NCBI GenBank assembly: GCA_017938795.1
Contig: JAGBAV010000072.1
Coordinates: 1-45,666 of the forward strand
Source: Clostridia bacterium
Lineage (GTDB): Bacteria; Bacillota; Clostridia; Christensenellales; Aristaeellaceae
Direction of reading: 5' to 3'
Length of the DNA: 45,666 bases
The notes below the pieces were generated by a model. It saw only the letters and a list, made by a program, of their open reading frames with translations, did no database searches and was not told where the DNA came from. This document shows positions 43,113 to 45,666 of this stretch, piece by piece (positions within the stretch are counted from its first letter, which is position 1; each line of letters opens with the position of its first letter). Made by a program: the position numbers and the translations under genes.

Positions 43113-43862
43113 TTACTTCTGTATGTCCTCTCCGCCGATCTGCTTCTTATCCCACAGACCATACTGCTCGGTATTCTGCAGCGCGGAGAGCATATAGTCC
43201 TTCAGGTGCGGATAGGTTTTAGAGAGCGTCCTGACGAGCTCCTTGATCTCCTCACGCTTGGTATGCCTGTCCGCGGGGCAGGGATTATGGACGACGGGGA
43301 GATTGAGCTCCTTGGCGACATGGATGACGTGCTTCTCCGGCGTGTAGATCATCGGGCGGATGACGGTGATCTGCCTGCGGGAGAGGTAGGTATTGGGATG
43401 GAAGGTGTGCAGGCGCCCCTCGAAGATCAGGGACATGAGCAGGGTCTCTGTGGCGTCCTCGCGGTGATGCCCCAGAGCAACCTTGTTGCAGCCGGCAGCC
43501 TTTGCGGCGTCGTTGAGCGCACCGCGGCGCATCTTTGCGCACAGCGCACAGGGGTTGGTCTCCTTGCGGATGTCGAAGATGACATGCGCGATCTCTGTTT
43601 CGATGACGGTATAGGGGACGTCGATCTGCTGACAAAGCTCACGGAGGGGCCCGACATCAAAGGGTTCCAGTCCCATCTTCAGCGTGATGGCCTGCAGGGT
43701 GAAATCCTTGCCGGAGAATCTGCGGTAAAGGGAGAGGGCATACAGCAGCAGCAGGCTGTCCTTGCCGCCGGAGACGCCGACGGCGATGCGGTCGCCGGGC
43801 GCGATCATCTCAAAATCGGTATCCGCCTTGCGGATGCAGCCGAGTACGGTTTTCATGGGCAT
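43113..43862 (-). CDS. TtcA-family tRNA thiolation protein
   Basis: PP-loop ATPase of 249 residues. ATP motif SGGKDS (31-36), then the CALC pair in NPCALCAKMRRG, the GHHREDATETLLM motif and a later NPCPAD Cys, which together match TtcA, the FeS-dependent enzyme that makes 2-thiocytidine at tRNA position 32. The modification in this host is inferred. The open frame runs far upstream through the opposite strand's gene, but ATG 43862 with AGGAGG (43868-43873) 5 bases before it, downstream of a strong promoter, is the real start. ATG 43856 is a close alternative. Confidence 0.9.
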   Translation of the reverse strand: MPMKTVLGCIRKADTDFEMIAPGDRIAVGVSGGKDSLLLLYALSLYRRFSGKDFTLQAITLKMGLEPFDVGPLRELCQQIDVPYTVIETEIAHVIFDIRKETNPCALCAKMRRGALNDAAKAAGCNKVALGHHREDATETLLMSLIFEGRLHTFHPNTYLSRRQITVIRPMIYTPEKHVIHVAKELNLPVVHNPCPADRHTKREEIKELVRTLSKTYPHLKDYMLSALQNTEQYGLWDKKQIGGEDIQK

Positions 43863-43892
43863 TCCTTCCTCCTTGAGGGTGATGACAGAGGT

Positions 43893-43921
43893 AGTATACA
43901 GATGCAAAAAAAGCTTGTCAA
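43893..43921 (-). promoter_or_regulatory. Consensus promoter of the TtcA-like/phosphatase operon
   Basis: On the minus strand: perfect -35 TTGACA (43916-43921), 17-base spacer, -10 TATACT (43893-43898). Confidence 0.85.
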
Positions 43922-43936
43922 GACAGGAACGACGGC

Positions 43937-43965
43937 TTGACGCATTCCTTATTAACTGATACAAT
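43937..43965 (+). promoter_or_regulatory. Promoter of the DUF368 transporter gene
   Basis: -35 TTGACG (43937-43942), 17-base spacer, -10 TACAAT (43960-43965); divergent from the TtcA-like promoter with 15 bases between -35 boxes. Confidence 0.8.
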
Positions 43966-44027
43966 AATGCGGCGTCCTCGCGGGCGCGGATACAAGGTAT
44001 TGATGACATATTGAAAGGGCGATTACT

Positions 44028-44873
44028 TTGAGTCAGATGAATAAGAAAGCGGGGAACGCGCAGTTCCTCTTCAGGATTCTTCAGGGCGCGCTGATCGGTC
44101 TGGGCGCCGTGCTGCCGGGCATCTCCGGCGGCGTGCTGTGCGTCATCTTCGGCGTGTATCAGCCGATTATGGAGGTGCTGGCCAATCCGCTCAAGGCAGT
44201 GAAGAAGCATATCAGCCTGCTGATCCCGATTGGTATCGGCGTTGTGGTCGGCTTCCTCGGGATTGCAAAGGTGCTGGGCTTCCTGCTGGACCGCTATCCG
44301 GATCCGTCCGTCTGCCTGTTTGTCGGCCTGATTGCCGGCATGATCCCCTCCCTCTACCGCGAGGCGGGCGAGCAGGGCAGGAGCAAGGCTTCCTTTATTT
44401 CGATGGGCACGACGTTTGCGCTGGTTCTGGCGCTGCTGGTGACGCTGCGCGTCATCTCTCTGCAGATCGTGCCGAATTTTGCGTGGTATCTCTTCTGCGG
44501 TTTCTGCCTTGCGCTGAGTGTGATCGCGCCGGGCATGAGCTTTTCCACCTTGCTGATGCCCCTTGGCCTGTATACGCCGTTCATCAACGGCATCGGCAAT
44601 ATTGACTTTGGCGTGCTGATTCCCGGCGGTATCGGCGCGCTGCTGACGGTGATCCTCTTCTCCCGCGCGGTGGACAGCCTGGTGAAGAATCATTACTCCG
44701 TGACCTTCCACGGCATCATCGGCGTGGTCATTGCGGCGACGATTGTGATTATCCCGTTTGCCAGCTTTGCTGCCGGCGTGGGCGCTGCGCTGGTCAATAT
44801 CGTGTGCATGGTTGTCGGCGTTGTGTGCGCACTGGCACTGGATAAGTTCAACAGCGGCATCAAGAAGGAATAA
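44028..44873 (+). CDS. DUF368 family polyprenyl-phosphate transporter (PopT-like)
   Basis: Polytopic membrane protein of 281 residues with about eight helices. The N-terminal GALIGLGAVLPGISGGVLCVIFGVY and the mirrored SVIAPGMSFSTLLMPLGLY are the two pseudo-symmetric signatures of DUF368. Members of this family have been shown to move undecaprenyl phosphate back across the membrane for reuse in cell wall synthesis (PopT, one of two families with UptA). That role fits a window rich in envelope genes. The start is probably TTG 44028 with AAAGGG upstream; ATG 44037 is the alternative. Monocistronic by its own promoter; no clear terminator before infC. Confidence 0.92.
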   Translation: MSQMNKKAGNAQFLFRILQGALIGLGAVLPGISGGVLCVIFGVYQPIMEVLANPLKAVKKHISLLIPIGIGVVVGFLGIAKVLGFLLDRYPDPSVCLFVGLIAGMIPSLYREAGEQGRSKASFISMGTTFALVLALLVTLRVISLQIVPNFAWYLFCGFCLALSVIAPGMSFSTLLMPLGLYTPFINGIGNIDFGVLIPGGIGALLTVILFSRAVDSLVKNHYSVTFHGIIGVVIAATIVIIPFASFAAGVGAALVNIVCMVVGVVCALALDKFNSGIKKE

Positions 44874-44926
44874 TCGAAATAAAACGGAAAAATCAGCAAT
44901 TCATGGAGAAAACCTGTTGACAACCG

Positions 44927-44955
44927 GGCGGCTTCGTCGTATAATACTCGGGTAC
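44927..44955 (+). promoter_or_regulatory. Perfect consensus promoter of the infC operon
   Basis: TTGACA (44927-44932), 17-base spacer, TATAAT (44950-44955): a full match to the sigma-A consensus, as expected for a translation operon. Confidence 0.93.
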
Positions 44956-44961
44956 GAAGAA

Positions 44962-45060
44962 GAAGCTTGCCCGCTTCTCGCCCGGCGCAAATGAGCAGCC
45001 GCGGCACAATGGCGTTCTTTATGATGTTAGGGAGCGGGCAGATTCTGCCCGCTCTTTTTT
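44962..45060 (+). promoter_or_regulatory. infC leader with intrinsic terminator and candidate antiterminator
   Basis: The terminator is GAGCGGGCAG (45032-45041), loop ATT, CTGCCCGCTC (45045-45054), then TTTTTT. Upstream, TGCCCGCT (44968-44975) is complementary to AGCGGGCA (45033-45040), so it can compete with the terminator's right arm. In Bacillota the infC-rpmI-rplT operon is often controlled by transcription attenuation through an L20-binding leader; this leader fits that scheme, but the L20 site was not identified. Confidence 0.72.
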
Positions 45061-45103
45061 GCACGCTCTGTGCAAGACTATTTGGAGGTGTATCGCAAAC
45101 AAC

Positions 45104-45646
45104 ATGGCAGTAGATCTGATGATGAACGAGGAAATCCGCGACCGGGAGGTTCGAGTGATCGACCAGAACGGCGAACAGCTTGGCGTTCTCCCGATCCGCA
45201 AGGCGCTTGAACTGGCAGAAGAGGCAGGGCTTGATCTGGTCAAGATCGTTCCTACTGCGAAGCCGCCGGTCTGCAAGCTGATGGACTATGACAAGTACCG
45301 TTACGAGCAGGCCAAGAAGGAGCGCGAGATCCGCAAGAATCAAAAGGTCGTCTCCATCAAGGAAGTGCAGCTCTCTGCTACGATCGAGGAGAATGACGTC
45401 CTCACCAAGGCGAAGGCTGCGATCAAGTTCCTTCAGGGTGGAGATAAGGTCAAGGTTTCGATCCGTTTCCGTGGTCGCCAGATCACCCATCAGGAGATTG
45501 GTCTGGCTGTGATGCAGGATTTCGTTGCCCGCGTGAAGGATGTGGCTATTGTGGAGCGCAAGCCGTCTACGGAAGGCCGCCATATGATCATGATCCTTGC
45601 GCCGAAGGACCCCAGCAAAGAAGCCAAACAGGCTCCGAAAGAATAA
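45104..45646 (+). CDS. infC: Translation initiation factor IF-3
   Basis: Factor of 180 residues that binds the 30S subunit, prevents premature 50S joining and checks start codons. The N-domain shows MNEEIRDREVRVIDQNGEQLGV and KPPVCKLMDYDKYRYEQ; the linker is KKEREIRKNQK; the C-domain shows KEVQLSATIEENDV and VSIRFRGRQITH. Start choice: ATG 45104 gives the usual number of residues before NEEIR, but GGAGG (45084-45088) is 15 bases upstream, longer than normal. An in-frame ATC at 45092 lies 3 bases after it; infC is known for non-standard starts (AUU in E. coli and B. subtilis), so an ATC start is possible. Confidence 0.95.
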   Translation: MAVDLMMNEEIRDREVRVIDQNGEQLGVLPIRKALELAEEAGLDLVKIVPTAKPPVCKLMDYDKYRYEQAKKEREIRKNQKVVSIKEVQLSATIEENDVLTKAKAAIKFLQGGDKVKVSIRFRGRQITHQEIGLAVMQDFVARVKDVAIVERKPSTEGRHMIMILAPKDPSKEAKQAPKE

Positions 45647-45656
45647 AGATCCTGAG

Positions 45657-45662
45657 AGGAGG
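45657..45662 (+). promoter_or_regulatory. Ribosome binding site of the gene beyond the window (probably rpmI)
   Basis: AGGAGG at 45657-45662, 10 bases after the infC stop, 4 bases from the edge. rpmI and rplT normally follow infC. Confidence 0.6.
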
Positions 45663-45666
45663 ATTC

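Noticed and set aside
43863-44711. Long N-terminal extension of the TtcA-like frame
   Set aside because: Runs antisense through the DUF368 gene and past the TtcA-like promoter and ribosome binding site.

Overview
The window reads as a chromosomal segment of a GC-rich, low-oxygen Gram-positive bacterium, most likely a Clostridia-type Bacillota. The signs are strong GGAGG-type ribosome binding sites, meso-diaminopimelate-type MurE, PASTA-domain FtsI, GerMN-domain envelope proteins, a DacF-type carboxypeptidase, Rex and rubrerythrin (anaerobe redox biology), a T-box in front of leuA, and the rplM-rpsI-secG-rnr and infC neighbourhoods. I see no phage, insertion sequence, CRISPR array, tRNA or rRNA. 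Species identity cannot be fixed from the sequence alone.

Layout. 1-1793: 3' part of lon followed by engB. 1849-3306 (minus): DacF-like D,D-carboxypeptidase. 3642-9414: an apparent operon of OmpR-type regulator, HAMP histidine kinase, two GerMN envelope proteins and holA; its front part resembles the actinobacterial mtrA-mtrB-lpqB arrangement. 9507-11299: a CAP-domain secreted protein divergent from a zinc-ribbon protein and a metallophosphoesterase. 11526-23773: a pared-down division and cell wall (dcw) cluster, mraZ-ftsL-ftsI-murE-mraY-murD-ftsW-ftsQ, then ftsA-ftsZ with their own promoter; rsmH, murF, murG, murB and murC are not in it.

23869-31906: accessory and metabolic genes. These are a secreted protein of unknown function, a D-2-hydroxyacid dehydrogenase with a HAD phosphatase, a cytidylate-kinase-like protein, thymidine kinase, a rubrerythrin whose ribosome binding site lies in a hairpin, a VOC protein, a minus-strand operon (aspartate dehydrogenase-like, small Ser/Gly-rich membrane protein, and a dehydrogenase-fold protein lacking the usual catalytic residues), and a Cys-rich protein. 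32042-34162 (minus): leuA under a T-box leader, divergent from a MATE exporter at 34318.

35727-42301: rplM-rpsI-secG, rnr, rex, a VanW-family protein and a TetR regulator. 42507-43862 (minus): TtcA-like tRNA thiolase and a tyrosine phosphatase-like protein. 44028-44873: a DUF368 (PopT-type) polyprenyl-phosphate transporter. 44927-45646: infC behind a leader with an intrinsic terminator and a candidate antiterminator; the window ends just after the ribosome binding site of the next gene, presumably rpmI.

Much of the window serves envelope growth: precursor synthesis (murE, murD, mraY), septal synthesis and assembly (ftsI, ftsW, ftsL, ftsQ, ftsA, ftsZ), peptide trimming (dacF), lipid carrier recycling (DUF368) and a possible envelope-sensing module (regulator, kinase, GerMN proteins). 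Many operons begin with clear sigma-A-type promoters, and several end in intrinsic terminators. No computation or database search was run; family assignments come from reading motifs.
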